Positions 42,708 to 54,136 of a DNA stretch of 64,000 nucleotides are shown piece by piece; positions within the stretch are counted from its first letter, which is position 1, and each line of letters starts with the position of its first letter. This stretch comes from Apiotrichum sp. Y4204. Its lineage: Eukaryota; Basidiomycota; Tremellomycetes; Trichosporonales; Trichosporonaceae. A program made the translations under genes and the position numbers. The notes below the pieces were generated by a model. It was not told the origin of the DNA. It saw only the letters and a program-made list of their open reading frames with translations, and ran no database searches. The stretch spans positions 652-64,651 of the forward strand of contig JAMYHL010000086.1 of NCBI GenBank assembly GCA_025531455.1, given 5' to 3'.

Positions 42708-45634
42708 ATGCCCTCTCGCACACCACAGCGGCGCGCGGCACCCTCGCCCATCCAGACGACGACCGCGACCCCCGCCCGGCCCGACCTGAGCCTCGGCCCT
42801 GTCGCCGACCCACCATCCCAGCGCTCCCACTCCTTCTCCCACACACGCCCGCCGTTCCTCACACCAACAGTCCTCGCAAGCACGGGCCTCAGTCTCGCGG
42901 CCGGCCTCTCCTCGCCGGCACCGTACCTCCGCAGCCCGACAGTGACGACGGACTACTTTTCCCGCGCACCCGGCACCGCGCCCGACGCGAGTCCGACAGC
43001 GAGCTTCTTCCCCATCTCGCCGCGCTCCCCGCTCCCCCGCAGCCCGCTCCCCACCGGCGCCTCCCCACTCCACACGCCGCTGCACAGCCCGCTCATCTCG
43101 CGCCGCTTTGACGCAGATTATCCAGCCACAAACCTTCACGAGCGCCGATCATCAAAGTGAGTACCCGCAAACAAACACGAAACACACAACACACAATAAT
43201 AATAATGTTGGTGTATGCCCCAATTCGTCCTGCCCTTGCCGCAGTGGCCCTGGCCCGGCCACGACCTGTCCCTATCTCTTTCCGCTTCTCCATCCCTATC
43301 GTTCTTTCCTCCCTTATCAACGTGTCGCGAACGGAAAACTCACTCGCAGCGGCTCAGTCTCCACCGCCTCGTCCTCGTCGCCGCCCAGAACCATATCGAC
43401 CATGTCGGAGGGCACGACCCGTGCGCCCTCGGAGGCATCCGCGCCGAGTTCCAGCACCGCGACGCCCGCGCGCAGCCTCGCCAGCGAGCCGAGCAGCGTC
43501 CTCAACACGAGCACCGCCAGCGCAGCCAGCGCCGCAAGCGCGCGCTCAGTGCGGAGCAGCAGCGTCGACGTGGACGTCGGCGTCGCATTTCCAAGCACAC
43601 CGGCCTCGGCGTCGAAACGCCGCCCCCAGCCATCAGTGATAAGGAGCCACTCGGGGCGCGGCCTGCAGTTCCTCCCGCGCCCCGCCGAGGCCGCCCCGGT
43701 GTCCTCCTCCCCGCGTCCGGCAAGTTTTGCAGGATCGCGCAGCCCCCTCGCCCCCGTACTCGACAGGGGAACGCGCACCTCGCTCCCGCCCGCATCGCGC
43801 GCGTCGTCCTCCCTCGCGGGCGTGCTCGCCGCATCGCGCATACCTGATAAACTCGAGGTCGCCCCAGAGTCGCCCGCGGCGGCGCCAGCCGCGGCCCCAG
43901 CTCCAGGATCGTGGATGCGCCGCCGGAGCTCGACCTCCGCATCCGCCTCGACGGCCTCGAGCGACGGCACACCCCCGCTGGGTACCCCGACGCCTGCGCC
44001 GCTTGGGCGCCGCACGTCGAACAGCTCGCTGCGCGCGCGCCTCATGAGCGTGCGTCCCGCCCCCGAGGCGGTCGTGACTACCACGTCTGTGTCCACGTCC
44101 CTTGCAGGTGGCCAGCGCACGACGCACGCGGAAAGCCGTGCAGAGTCCCAGCACCCACCAGCCTCCCACTCGAATGCCCACGGCCACAGCCACGGCCACG
44201 GCCAGCACCCCCTGTCTCACTCGCAGCGCCCAGGGACCGACCGCGTACCGGCACCTGGGCCAGCTGGCCCAGCCACATCCGCCACACGCGCCGCGCCCCC
44301 TGCTAGCTCGTCTCTTGGAACCGTCCATTCCACAACTGCAACACGTTCCAAACACGGCGCAGCCAGCCCCGCAGGTCCATCTGGTGCCTCGTCGTCAACA
44401 GAATCGGGAAAAGTGGAGCGCGCACACTCGAGTGGGACAGATGCGTCAGAAGCGACACAGAATGCGACACAGGGGGCTGCGAGTCTGACAGACGGGAGGG
44501 ATGGTCCCGAGATAGCCGGGCTGCGCGACGCTCCATCTCCATCTCCCGCTCCCACGCCCGGCAGCGTGGGAAGAGGCGCCGATGTGCCCGGTGCTAGCGA
44601 TGCTGACGCTGGGCAGATCGCACCAGAGGCATCTGGCCGTGTGTCTGGTATGGGTGCGAGTGCAAGTGATCGCGAAGCAACAAAGTCTTCCAAGTTGTCT
44701 TCATCCACTCCCTCTCACCACCGCCCACCGCTCCGCGACGACATGAACACGATGCATGCTGGGGTGGGTAAAAAGAACCAACAAGAGGCAGAAGCTGACT
44801 CCAGCCCTCGTTCGCCTTCACCGACGACGAGTACGCCCTTACACCTGTGCGCGTGCAGAGAAACAAGGCCGCGAGCTGGCACGAGCGCAGCGAGTCCGAG
44901 GACGAGACCGAGGTGGGTAGAGCGTGTTGGATTGCTGCGGTCGTCGTCGACAACGGACAGCGGGGTGTGGGATTGTCTGATGGAGCGTCTTCGAGCTGGT
45001 CTCCGGATCGCTTCGTGGGAATCATTCCCGGCTTCCCCTCAGGGCCACCCGTCCGTCTGTGGCATTCGCGGCAACATACCTCTTCCGATGCTGACTTCAG
45101 TTGCACGAGGTCGATGAGTCTGTCTCGCGCGCAGCCACCACGAGCACGCTGGAGAGCACCCCCGGGCCAAGTGTCAAGAGCAGCCGCAGCGGAACGCGCA
45201 GCGCGAGCCAGTCCTCTCTCGCAGACGGGTACGTTGCGCCGTACGCTGTGCGGCGCAAGTCCAAGACATCCAAGTCGCGCAAGTCGCACGCCAACCACGC
45301 ACCAAGCCCCAACTATGCCAACCACATCTCCACCCCGGCCAAGCCCTCAGGCCTGACGCTCACGCTCGCGGCGTCGCTCGCATCCACCCTCCCGCTCCCG
45401 TTCGACCGGCGCCGCATCGAGCTCATCCTCGCCTGGTCGTCGCCCAAGGGCCTCTGGGCGTACATCCCATTTGCGGGGTGGGTGCCCTCGCTTGGTGTCG
45501 TTGTGGGCGGGACGCACGAGCGCCTCGACGCCGCGCACCCCCAGGAGGTGGTCAGCGCGTTCCAGCTCCGTGGGCTCGTGCGCGAGTTCCTCGAGTGTAT
45601 CCCCCTCGTGGGGCGGTTTGCTGTCTGGTTCTAG
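42708..45634 (+). CDS. Large Ser/Ala/Pro-rich protein with conserved-looking C-terminal domain
   Basis: Four exons; the second, about 1.4 kb, supplies most of the roughly 830 residues. Introns: 43157-43352, a short one at about 44764-44803 whose removal yields SFAFTDDEYALTPVRVQRNKAASWHERS, and one near 44928-45095. The body is low complexity (Ser, Ala, Pro, and a HGHSHGHGQHP patch). The last about 70 residues differ: a basic YAVRRKSKTSKSRKSH, then RRRIELILAWSSPKGLWAY and PFAGWVPSLGVVVGG with a hydrophobic C-terminus ending FAVWF, which looks like a folded or membrane-associating module. I do not recognise the family. Splice choices are justified by the loss of low complexity and gain of acidic, tyrosine-bearing sequence. 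Confidence 0.65.
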
Positions 45635-45875
45635 AGAGGAGAGGAGAGGAGTGGAGAGGGACACGCCGAAAGGACCGAAGGCCCCGAAAGCTTCGAAGGG
45701 CCCGGAGGGGACCTACGTCCATATCAAAAGTACCATGATCCCGGTATACGTGCCGCTGTGCTGTGTAAGAGTGTTGTTGGATGTATGTCTGTGATTAGAG
45801 TGAGATGAGCGGGGGACAGAGTCTGTCACGCGGTGTACAAGAAATTCTACGCTGCATGGCTCTAAGGTACAACAA

Positions 45876-46849
45876 TTACACGGCGAGCACGCCCTTTGTG
45901 GACGGCACTTCGTCGCTACCCGTCTGGGTGACGGCCATGCGGATCGCGAGCGCGAGCGCCTTGAACGACGCCTCGGCGCTGAAGGGTCAGCAAAAATGCT
46001 GTTGCTGTTCACTCACATGTGGTGGTTGTTGACACCGCGGATGCAGTCGACGTGGAGAGTGACGCCGGCGGCAAAGGCAAAGGACTCGAGGAAGTGCGAG
46101 ATCATCTCCGTGGACACTGGTGTGAGAATGGTTATTGGAAGGTGGAAGAGAAGGTCGAGGGACGATTGAGATCACACTCAGGAGCTCAACAAGCGGTGTG
46201 CCCAGCTCCCTCTCGTGAACTCCTTGACCAAAGACTCCTCTCGCCCCCCTTGCTGAACACTCACGATCTCCAATCTTCTCGCGGGTAAACGGCAGGTCGC
46301 CGACAAAGTACGGCCGCGACGAAATGTCAATGACCGCGCGCGAGAGGGTCTGGGGTGAGCTCTGTGCTAGGTCGCCAGTCTCCTCTGCCTCCACTCACCT
46401 CGTCTAGCGGGGCGTACGCGTAGCCGTACCGCTTGATGCCCCTGCGCTCTCCGAGGGCCTTCTTGAACGCCTCGCCGAGCGCCAGGCCGCAGTCCTCGGT
46501 CGTGTGGTGGTCGTCAATGTGCAGGTCGCCGTTGCACTTGATCGTGAGGCACATGCCGCCGTGCTTGGCGAGCGCGGTGAGCATCTGGGTGTGAGCGCGT
46601 GCATGGCGCAAAGCGGGGAAGGAGCGGATGTGGGGCTAGAGCAACAGACGAGGTCGAGAGAGATGTGCAACCTCACAGCTCTCCTTCCACTCCACTCCCC
46701 TCCCAATTCCGTCCACTCACATGGTCGAGGAAGCCGATACCGGTAGACACGCTAATCTCCTGCTTGGCGCCCTGCGCGGGCTCGAGCGCGAGCGTGCACG
46801 TAATCTGCGTCTCGGACGTGTCGCGGGATACGGTGGCTGTGCGAGACAT
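45876..46849 (-). CDS. HIS3: Imidazoleglycerol-phosphate dehydratase (histidine biosynthesis)
   Basis: Five exons; about 204 residues, the normal size for a monofunctional IGPD. Motifs: [22 protein letters not shown] (split by the first intron), the metal-binding [53 protein letters not shown] and the second metal site [18 protein letters not shown], ending in STKGVLAV. The enzyme dehydrates imidazole glycerol phosphate to imidazole acetol phosphate in a manganese-dependent reaction. Introns interrupt both His motif regions. There is a divergent neighbour, the Mau2-like gene, 459 bp away. Confidence 0.96.
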
Positions 46850-47308
46850 GTTGGGTGAGAGAGGAATGGAGAGAAGAGAGAGATGGGAAGAGGTTACAAA
46901 CCGAAAGATATGCATACAGTTGCTCTCGATTCGCCCGAGTTTTCTGGGCGGCACGAAAGCTCATCTCGACTCGCCGGGTCTCCGAACCGGAGAATCAGAG
47001 CAGCAAACGGAGAGTGGGCCATCTCCGCCCTCCGCCCGGGCCTAAAATGAGCGTAGGTGGCGGCCAAAGCGCGAGATGGTCGACGCGGGTTGACTGGACT
47101 TGCGAGCTGGATTCTTGGAAAGTCATTTCGCACGCGTTTCCTTGTCTCAAAGCCAGCCAAAAGGTCGCGCTCGTCATCAGTCGACCCATTCTCACTCTTC
47201 CAACACCACCACCTCCGCCCTCCTGTCCCCTTCTCCCCTCGGGCGCACTCTGCCACAGCGAGCCCCCTCCTCATCAGTTCATGGCGCGCCCCGCCCCGCC
47301 GTGAGGTG
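46850..47308. other. Bidirectional promoter of the IGPD and Mau2-like genes
   Basis: 459 bp between two divergent ATGs. A TGACTGGACTTG word is near 47091. I searched by eye for a Gcn4/AP1-type TGACTC site without a convincing hit. No gene is supported. Confidence 0.45.
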
Positions 47309-49924
47309 ATGCCTTCGCCGAAGCGTGGTCGCAACGATGATGGCGGCGGGGGGAGGGGGAAGAAGGCGCGCGTCTCGGCGTCGGCTTCCGAGCCGCATAT
47401 CCGTCTAGGAAACAGTTATCCGGCTGCAGTACCTGGTCCATCAACTGCGCCCGCCGGGCCGTCGACTCCGGGCGTGCGGCGAGCAAAGGGTGCCACTTCT
47501 ACACCCACCGCGTCGCCATCCCAGCGCTCCAAGCCCAGCACCCCAGACTCATTCACCAGCACTGGCACCGGTATCCCCGGCATGCCGCTGCTGTACCACA
47601 CGGCGCTGGAGGCGCACCACGCCGCGGCGCGGCACTACCAACAGGCGTTTGTGCCGCTCGGTGCGTCCGTCCCTGACAAGTGCGCAATACCGCTGTACTG
47701 GGACGGGCGGGAGGAGGAGTACGCGCACGACCCTTATGCAGGCCACACTGCGCTGCGGCTTCTTGTGCTCGCGCTTGATCTGCTCAGCTTGGGACTCAGC
47801 CAGAAGGGACTCTCGGACAAGGAGCGCGTGGCGTTCAGCCTCGAGTTTGCGACGGTGGGAATCAAGCTCGCTAGCGCGGCGACCATTCTCGGAACGATGC
47901 GCGCAGAGCTCAGAGCCGCGTATGGAATCGAGATCAACCTCGCTAGAGTGTATGCTGATCTCGAGACGGTGCTGGCGAAATCGGTGGGTCCTGCGCTGAG
48001 CTATATTTCTTCTGCCTGTTAGCTCACACGCAGCTTGTCATTGCGCGCCGCAGTCCGTATCTCAAGCCGTACGCAAATGATCTCACGCTCGCCAGCGCTC
48101 GTCTAGCTGTTATGAGGGTATGTGCCATTCCTCGGCTCCACCTGTGTGGCGCTAATCTCAGGACAAGGGAAGCCTGGCGAGGCAAATCATCAAGCAGGCG
48201 CTCGCGGCCAGTGCACGGTGGGTGCAATGTTTAGAGCACTCTAACCCACCAGAGAGGAGTATCAGCACCGGTACAGCCTCTATCTCCTCTTCATGGCGTT
48301 TCTGCGGGACACAAACAATGCCGAGTTCTTCCGCGTCGCTGCAGATCTCGAGGCGGAGGCCGAGGGCGCAGGGCACACCCAGATGGTGCAGATTGTGCAC
48401 ATGGCCCGATTATCGGGGCACTTTTGTCTGCGGAAGTGGGACAACCTCGGCGACTCGCTTGAGAAGGCTGCCAAGGTGCTGGGTGTCGATTATGGGCCAA
48501 TACGCGCCGAAGACCCCTTCCTTGTCAACCTTCATATCCACTTTCACCATTTCCGCACCCTTCACGCCAGCCGTATCGGCGATCCCGAGGCGTCAAAGAT
48601 GGGGCTCAAGTGCGTTTTTGAACTTATGGACGAAGCGTCTGAGCGAGGGATTCTCAACCAGCAGAGGGCGAATGGTGGTGTCATGAGGGTAAGCTTTCCC
48701 GTTTCTTCCGAAGCTGACACCAGATCCGGCTGCCTTCGCCATCTGGCCCCACGCAGTATATCTACGTCCAGACCACCCATGTCAACATGTTGCATTCCCT
48801 CACTTACCTCAACTCACTTGTGTCCCGACGGAACTTGTTCCTCTCGAACGACAAGTGCCGCGCACTCGTGCATGGGAGCGCGATGCGGGAGTACGAGCGC
48901 GAAGCACGCGTCGACGACATGTGGGATTCAGGATGTGAGTCTGCGTCTCTAAGCCATGCTAATCCCAGTCTCCCCCATGCAGGGTATCGGGCACGCGGTC
49001 GAGTTGCGCCTCACGTTCATGATGCTGCGTCTTGGGGCGATGATGGAGCAGGCGTTAGCATATATCTGTCGCAGTGCCTTCAAGGAGGCGGACAAGGTAG
49101 GTGTTAGTGTACAGAGAGATTCTAACACCCAGATTCTCACCGAGATTGTCGCGCTGTTACGGGCAAGCAATCTGTTCCACTTACTCAGTCCGCAAGTCTC
49201 CTTGCTTTACGCGCAGTTTGCGCACTACCTCGGCCGGCCCGAGATTGCCCAACGCTACTACCGTGCAGCAAAGTACTCGCTGGTCCCCGGGTCAGAGCTG
49301 CGCGCACTGGTCGAGATCGGCCTCCTGGGCGCCGAGGGCCACCTTTCCGATCTTCTCAACGACCACGACCGCGCCACAGAGGTGAATGTGGTCGCGGACA
49401 TGTGCCGGTCCGGCTCGAACGCGCAGATGCACGCCGTCGGCAACTTTCTCTCGAGCCTTACGGATTCCGAACGCATCTCTTCCAAGTGAGCTGAGCTGAC
49501 CGAATTCCGCCTAGCTAACATCAGGCGCAAGCTCGCAGAGGCGTACAGCGTCGTCCGGAAAACGGACCACAACATGCTGTACACGCTCATATTCGCGTTC
49601 ACCACGGCGTCGGCGCAGTGGGGTGACCGCGAGCGGCAACTTAAACAGCTGAAATCGGGACGTCACCTGGCGCGCAGCCTCGGAGGCGAGGACCGGGAAG
49701 ACCGTGTCGGGCAGGCAACGCTGGGGTTGTGGTATATCCGCAAGCTAAGAGGTGAGTTGTCGAATTCTGAAATGGCTCTGACTGTAGAACACTACCGCCT
49801 CGACGGCAAGTATGAAGAGGAGGCGGCGGCCAAGGTGGAGGAGGAGACGTGTGTCGCGCGCCTCAGGGAGATATACGCGTACTCGCTCACGCGGTTCCCC
49901 CTTCCCAAAGCCAGCGACGATTAG
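47309..49924 (+). CDS. Mau2/Scc4-like cohesin-loading factor (TPR)
   Basis: About nine exons, roughly 700 residues. The N-terminal about 85 residues are basic and Ser/Thr/Pro-rich. The rest is a continuous alpha-helical repeat array (LEAHHAAARHYQQAF, ALRLLVLALDLLSLGL, LARVYADLETVLAKS, ARLAVMRDKGSLARQIIKQAL, YSLYLLFMAFLRDTNN, LLYAQFAHYLGRPEIAQRYY) as in the cohesin_load family (PF10345). The Scc2-Scc4 complex loads cohesin on chromosomes, with Scc4/Mau2 as the TPR partner. One junction (DSG to FSPMQGIGHAVEL) required the upstream acceptor at 48969 rather than the closer one, to keep the frame. Assignment rests on fold and architecture, so a different TPR protein is possible. Confidence 0.7.
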
Positions 49925-50282
49925 ACGATGGCGACTAATATGATCTGTACTACACTTCCACTTTCACTCACAACAACATTCACACTGCACACACATTACA
50001 TCACACGCTCCCTCATCTGCAACTCTGTGCCCCATACCCAGCATCTGTAGCACCAGTGGTCATATGATATACATTGTCACGTCGCGGGTATGAATGGGCG
50101 GTATACATGCTGAGGGGTGGGCGGCCGGGCGGCGCGGGACTGGTGTTCGCGGCGACTGCTTTTGAATATGATGGCGACGATGACGGCGGGGGTGGAGATC
50201 GGATGTGAAAGCGTGTGGGCGTGACTGCGCAAGGCGCGATGCTGTTCCTCCTGATTCCGAGCTCCTCCAACTCAACGCTCAT
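49925..50282. other. Convergent 3' intergenic region
   Basis: 358 bp between the stops of the Mau2-like and uS8m genes. CA-rich stretches (ACACTGCACACACATTACATC region) but no gene. Confidence 0.45.
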
Positions 50283-50774
50283 CTACGACGCGCGGCAAAC
50301 GACCTCGCCGCCGAGGCCCCGGCGGAACGCCTCCCATCCCTCGAGATACGTCTGGACGCCCTTGCGCCCAATCTTTGTGTCGGTGGGGACCTTTACGACA
50401 AAGATCTCACCGGACCCGACTCCCGCAACGTTGCGCGACCGCTTGCCGCGGAGGAGAAGGCCGAGCTCCTTGTTGTCGACAATCTTGCGGAGGGACGACT
50501 TGGACACGAGCTCGACGCGGCGCAGCACCGGCTGTCCGTTCCGGTGCTTGAGGGTGACCCATACGCGCTGTGCGGCCTTGGGGAGAGAGGGGAACTGCGC
50601 GGGGTTGGGCTGGACGGGCGAGCCCAGAGACACGTTTGAGATGAGGCCGTGGCGGAGGAGGGCGGAGGCAATGCCGAGCGACGCGTTCGAGTACGGCAGC
50701 GAGGTCGCGGCCAGCGCGGCGCGCGACGTGTTCGTCAGGTGCGAGCACAGGCGGTGCGGCGGGGCGGGGAGCAT
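50283..50774 (-). CDS. MRPS8: Mitochondrial ribosomal protein uS8m
   Basis: Single exon, 163 residues. It begins MLPAPPHRLCSHLTNTSRAA, shared in style with fungal mitochondrial S8 proteins, followed by a helix (SNASLGIASALLRHGLISNV), the domain VWVTLKHRNGQPVLRRVELVSK, and GEIFVVKVPTDTKIGRKG, matching the end of S8 (which binds the central domain of the small-subunit rRNA). The size fits mitochondrial uS8. The 358 bp upstream is shared with the divergent mS45-like gene, suggesting joint regulation of two mitoribosomal genes. Confidence 0.85.
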   Translation of the reverse strand: MLPAPPHRLCSHLTNTSRAALAATSLPYSNASLGIASALLRHGLISNVSLGSPVQPNPAQFPSLPKAAQRVWVTLKHRNGQPVLRRVELVSKSSLRKIVDNKELGLLLRGKRSRNVAGVGSGEIFVVKVPTDTKIGRKGVQTYLEGWEAFRRGLGGEVVCRAS

Positions 50775-51132
50775 GGTGGGGATGTTGTGCGGGGGCGGAG
50801 TGACGGAGTGACGGAGTGACGGAGTAACGGAGTAAGACGGAGCAGATGATGATGGATCGTGACGGACGAGTAATGCATCGCGAGCACTGGAAAGTCACAA
50901 AGAGAACTCGGGCGAGTGGGAAAAAAAGTGCCACAACGGGTGTGCCTGTGCTGCCGCTCTGTTGGTTCGCATAATCCCGCCTATTCCCGACCACCGTAGC
51001 CATTTGGCATCCTCGCACCCAACCCTCGCTCGACTTTGCGACTTTTTTTCTCTTCCAGTCTCGTTGGATCCATCTCTCCCATCTCACCTCCCCTCTCCCT
51101 CCCATCTTTCTTCTTCTTCTCACATTCACACC
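50775..51132. promoter_or_regulatory. Shared promoter of two mitoribosomal genes with 8-bp microsatellite
   Basis: 358 bp between the divergent ATGs of uS8m and mS45-like. Five tandem units at 50797-50836: three GGAGTGAC, one GGAGTAAC, one GGAGTAAG. They lie 23-62 bp upstream of the uS8m start. The mS45 side has a C/T-rich leader (TTTTTTTCTCTTCCAGTC near 51041). Confidence 0.65.
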
Positions 51133-52547
51133 ATGTCCTTCGTCACGGCCGTCGCGGGCCCCTCCCGTATTCCCTACGGTGCGGCGCAGGCCGCGCGCGT
51201 CGCGTGCACCGCCGCCCAGTGCGCGCGCCGCGGGTACGCGCAGCAGGCGCGCCGGAAAAAGGACGAGGACGAGGAGACTGGACCAAAGCCCGATGCGGCG
51301 GCGTTCCCCGCGGATGTCTTGCCGGGTAACTTTGAGGAGTGGCTTGCAAACGTCGGGTTCAAGTACAAGCGCCCGGGGACGGGGCGTGCGCGGTGGCTCG
51401 GCGGCTCGGTCGTGAGTACATGTAGAGGAGGTTTTGGGGTCTCCAATGCTTACCACCCCAGCCATACGCGTCGAACCCGTCGTTCCGCCCGCCTCCGCCG
51501 CTGTCGAATGACCTGATGAACGTGCTCTCTGCCGAGCTGAGTGCGCAGAAGCGCACGATTGGCCAGATTTCGCAGGCATACAATGTTTCAAAGCACCGTC
51601 TCGAGGCCATTCGTAAACTCAAGGAGGTCGAGGCCGAGTTTGTCCGCCAGGTACGTGTGCATGTGCTGGCTGTGATGAGAAACAAACATGACATTCTATT
51701 GAAGACCACGCCCACGGGCATCTGGTTACAATATTCTTCACTTCCTGAGCCTGCGCGATGTGTCGCGATCTGTGGTCGATGCTGACATTTCTTTCTTCCG
51801 TCTGTCACTTTTGCCCGGACTTTAATTGCGCATCTAGGTGAGTGTCTCTTCCGAGCCCCGTTTCCCTCCACCCGCTCCCTCCCCTCTTCATGATGACCTA
51901 CTTAGATTAGTCTTTAAGACTTCAACATGGTTTCAAACTCATGCATGGCTTTCTGATACCCCCTTTCCTCTCCCCTCTTTCTCGATCTCGATCGCCTGTG
52001 CTAACAAACACAGAAACTTCCCCTCCAATACGCCTACCAGGAGAGCATGGAGACTCTTCTCGGCGTCGAGTCACCCGTTGGCGCCGACAAGAAGGCCAGC
52101 ACCGAGGCCCGCCGTATGGAGGAGCTTAACCGTCTGGAGCACCCCAGCACAGCGGCCGAATTGCAGGAGGAGCACGACTTTAGCGAGGACAAGCACAAGG
52201 GTGCCTTTAGCCGCAAGTCGATCGTCTCGGGCGGCAGTGTCGAGTCATTGGCTTGGGAGATGAAGGACGAGGCCGTGTACCTCCGCGAGCAGAGGGAGGC
52301 GACTGCCGAGGCCGCCGCACGCAAGGCTGCCGAGCTCGCCGAGGTCGCGTCTGGTACCGACGCCGACTCGCTCGCCGACAAGGCCGAGCAGGCCGGCGGG
52401 CAGCCGATTGAGCAGGTCGCAAAGACGCCCGCGCACATCACCCGCACCGGCAACGACTCGCTGTACCGCTTTGTCGACATTAGCAAAGACAAGGGCTTCA
52501 AGTACAAGAGCGACAGCTTCAAGCCCCGGAGTTTTAAGAAGAAGTAG
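51133..52547 (+). CDS. Mitochondrial small-subunit protein mS45 / Bot1-like
   Basis: Three exons; about 315 residues. N-terminus Ala/Arg-rich (AAQAARVACTAAQCARRGYAQ) like a mitochondrial presequence. Core: PGNFEEWLANVGFKYKRPG, NPSFRPPPPLSNDLMN, AQKRTIGQISQAYNVSKHRLEAIRKLKEVE, then after the second intron KLPLQYAYQESMETLLGVE. This is the layout of the fungal Bot1/mS45 family (PF12298), a mitoribosome small-subunit component needed for mitochondrial translation. The second intron (51651-52013, about 360 nt) is far longer than others here and carries a candidate snoRNA. Divergent from uS8m. Confidence 0.8.
51668..51752 (+). ncRNA. Candidate intronic box C/D snoRNA
   Basis: Inside the second intron of the mS45-like gene: box C GTGATGA at 51672-51678, box D CTGA at 51745-51748, and short flanking complements GGC before box C and GCC after box D that could close the terminal stem. 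A TTGA at about 51699-51702 could be box D'. Length about 85 nt and placement in the one long intron of the gene fit a fungal snoRNA. The target rRNA site was not identified. A second RTGATGA to CTGA pair further downstream lacks flanking complementarity. Confidence 0.4.
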
Positions 52548-52918
52548 ACAGTTGTAGCAGCATATGGAGCAGTCATGACATGCAGCACTTTTCTGGGCTA
52601 GCGGTGTGAGCGTTCCAAACCTTAGAAGTGTGCAGGTCGTGGACACGTGGGGGTTATTATGAGGCATGAGGCTTTACTGCGGAGCGATAAGCTGCCATCG
52701 ACAACGGGAACCCCGATGATGAAAGAGACTGCCCACCATGCTCGACTTTGCTTGGATATGATGCCAGTCAGTCAGTGGAAAGAATGTGGGCTCGACAGGT
52801 AGAAGATGTGAGACTCATCAGTTTGTCATTCCTCATCTTCCTCAACACCTTGCTTTGCACATCACGCGCCCTTCGGCCCAAACGTCCATTTCCGCGGCCA
52901 TCTATCAGTACATACAAT
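52548..52918. other. Convergent 3' intergenic region
   Basis: 371 bp between the stops of the mS45-like and GT17 genes. No gene is recognised. Confidence 0.45.
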
Positions 52919-54136
52919 CTACTTGTTCGGGCGCTCGCAGCCATGGTCGAGGAGATATCGGAACCTGTCGGGGTTCTCCTGCAAGCCGATGGGCACGTTG
53001 AGGAACGAGTCCTCGGGCCGCAGCGCGCCAGAGTACATGATAAGCTCGCGGAACTTGAACACTTCCTGGGGGGGATTAGTATAACACCTCTAACTGATAC
53101 TCACCGGCCACATGCCGAATGGATCCTGGCCGGTACACACGCGGTGGCGGAGCGTCTTCTCGTCGAGGTTGCCCGGTGTGACGCGGTCGTTGTGGCCGTA
53201 GGTGGTCATTTTGAACCGCATGGCTTCGAGGGTGGGGAAGCAAAAGGAGCAGTGCCACCCCGAGTCGACGAGCATGGTGTCCGAGTCCCGGCGGTGGTGA
53301 TACGGAATCTCGCCGTCGACAACATGCACGTGCGGCACCCAGTTGCCGTCGTCCCGCAACGGGTGGTTGTACGAGTACATGTAGTTGCGCATGTTGAGGT
53401 GCAGGCCCTGCGGGGGATGGCACGAGGTGAGGAGGTCGAGCGTGTCGCGCGAGACAATCTCGTCGAGGTCCGTCATGAGGACCAGTGAGTCCTTTGGGAT
53501 TGTGCCGTCCTCGCGCATGCGGTTCAGCAGCTCACTGATCCCCCGCCGGTGGTAAAACTCGTTATCGTGGCTTCCGGGCGGGAGGACCTTTGTGTCCGAG
53601 AAGAGGTGGTAGACAATCTCGGCGCCCGTCTCGGCCGCGATGCGCTCAAACCGCTCCCTGTTGTCGGCATAGTACAGCGGCTTGGGGTCTCCCGAATGCG
53701 TCCCGTTCGACTCGGAGAAGAGGTAGAGCTTGACGTACGGCGCATACTCGCGCATCCGGAGCTCGAGCATGTCGAGCTCGGACGCGACGGGGATGGCGTC
53801 GACGACGAGCGGGCGCTGCGGTTCCGTGCGCGCTTCCCACCCGTGCAGCCCGCACCATCTCCGGCGCACCTCCATCTTGTCGTCGCCTACCGGACGCGGA
53901 AAATGCGTGACGAGGTTCCACTTATCCGGGGGACGATCCCACAGCGGTCGGAGGACGTACCCCAGATCACGCTTGATCGTCACGAGTACCCGCCAGTTCC
54001 ACCACACGACCACGAGCACAAGGAGAAGCAGGAGCGGCCGCCGCCGGCGCCGCAGGCTGCCCCACCCGCCACCTATTGATTTTGGCGGACTGGGAGTGCG
54101 CGCGAGCGGGAGAACGGGGTCGTCGTGGACGGCCAT
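52919..54136 (-). CDS. GT17-family N-acetylglucosaminyltransferase-like type II membrane protein
   Basis: Two exons with a 39-nt intron after DPFGMWP; about 390 residues. A short cytosolic N-terminus, a hydrophobic anchor (PLLLLLVLVVVWW, residues about 34-47), then a luminal domain. Matches to family GT17 (PF04724): VVDAIPVASELDMLELRM, YLFSESNGTHSG, LVLMTDLDEIVSRDTL (acidic DxD-like motif), and WHCSFCFPTLEAMRFKM. In animals the family includes the enzyme adding bisecting GlcNAc to N-glycans; fungal members are poorly characterised, and the acceptor here is unknown. A Golgi location is expected from topology. Confidence 0.85.

Noticed and set aside
43317..44120. 267-codon minus-strand frame
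   Set aside because: It is antisense of the Ser/Ala-rich protein, low complexity, with no motif.
51870..51960. Second ATGATGA to CTGA pair in the same intron as the snoRNA candidate
   Set aside because: The bases flanking the two boxes do not pair, so a C/D terminal stem is not supported.
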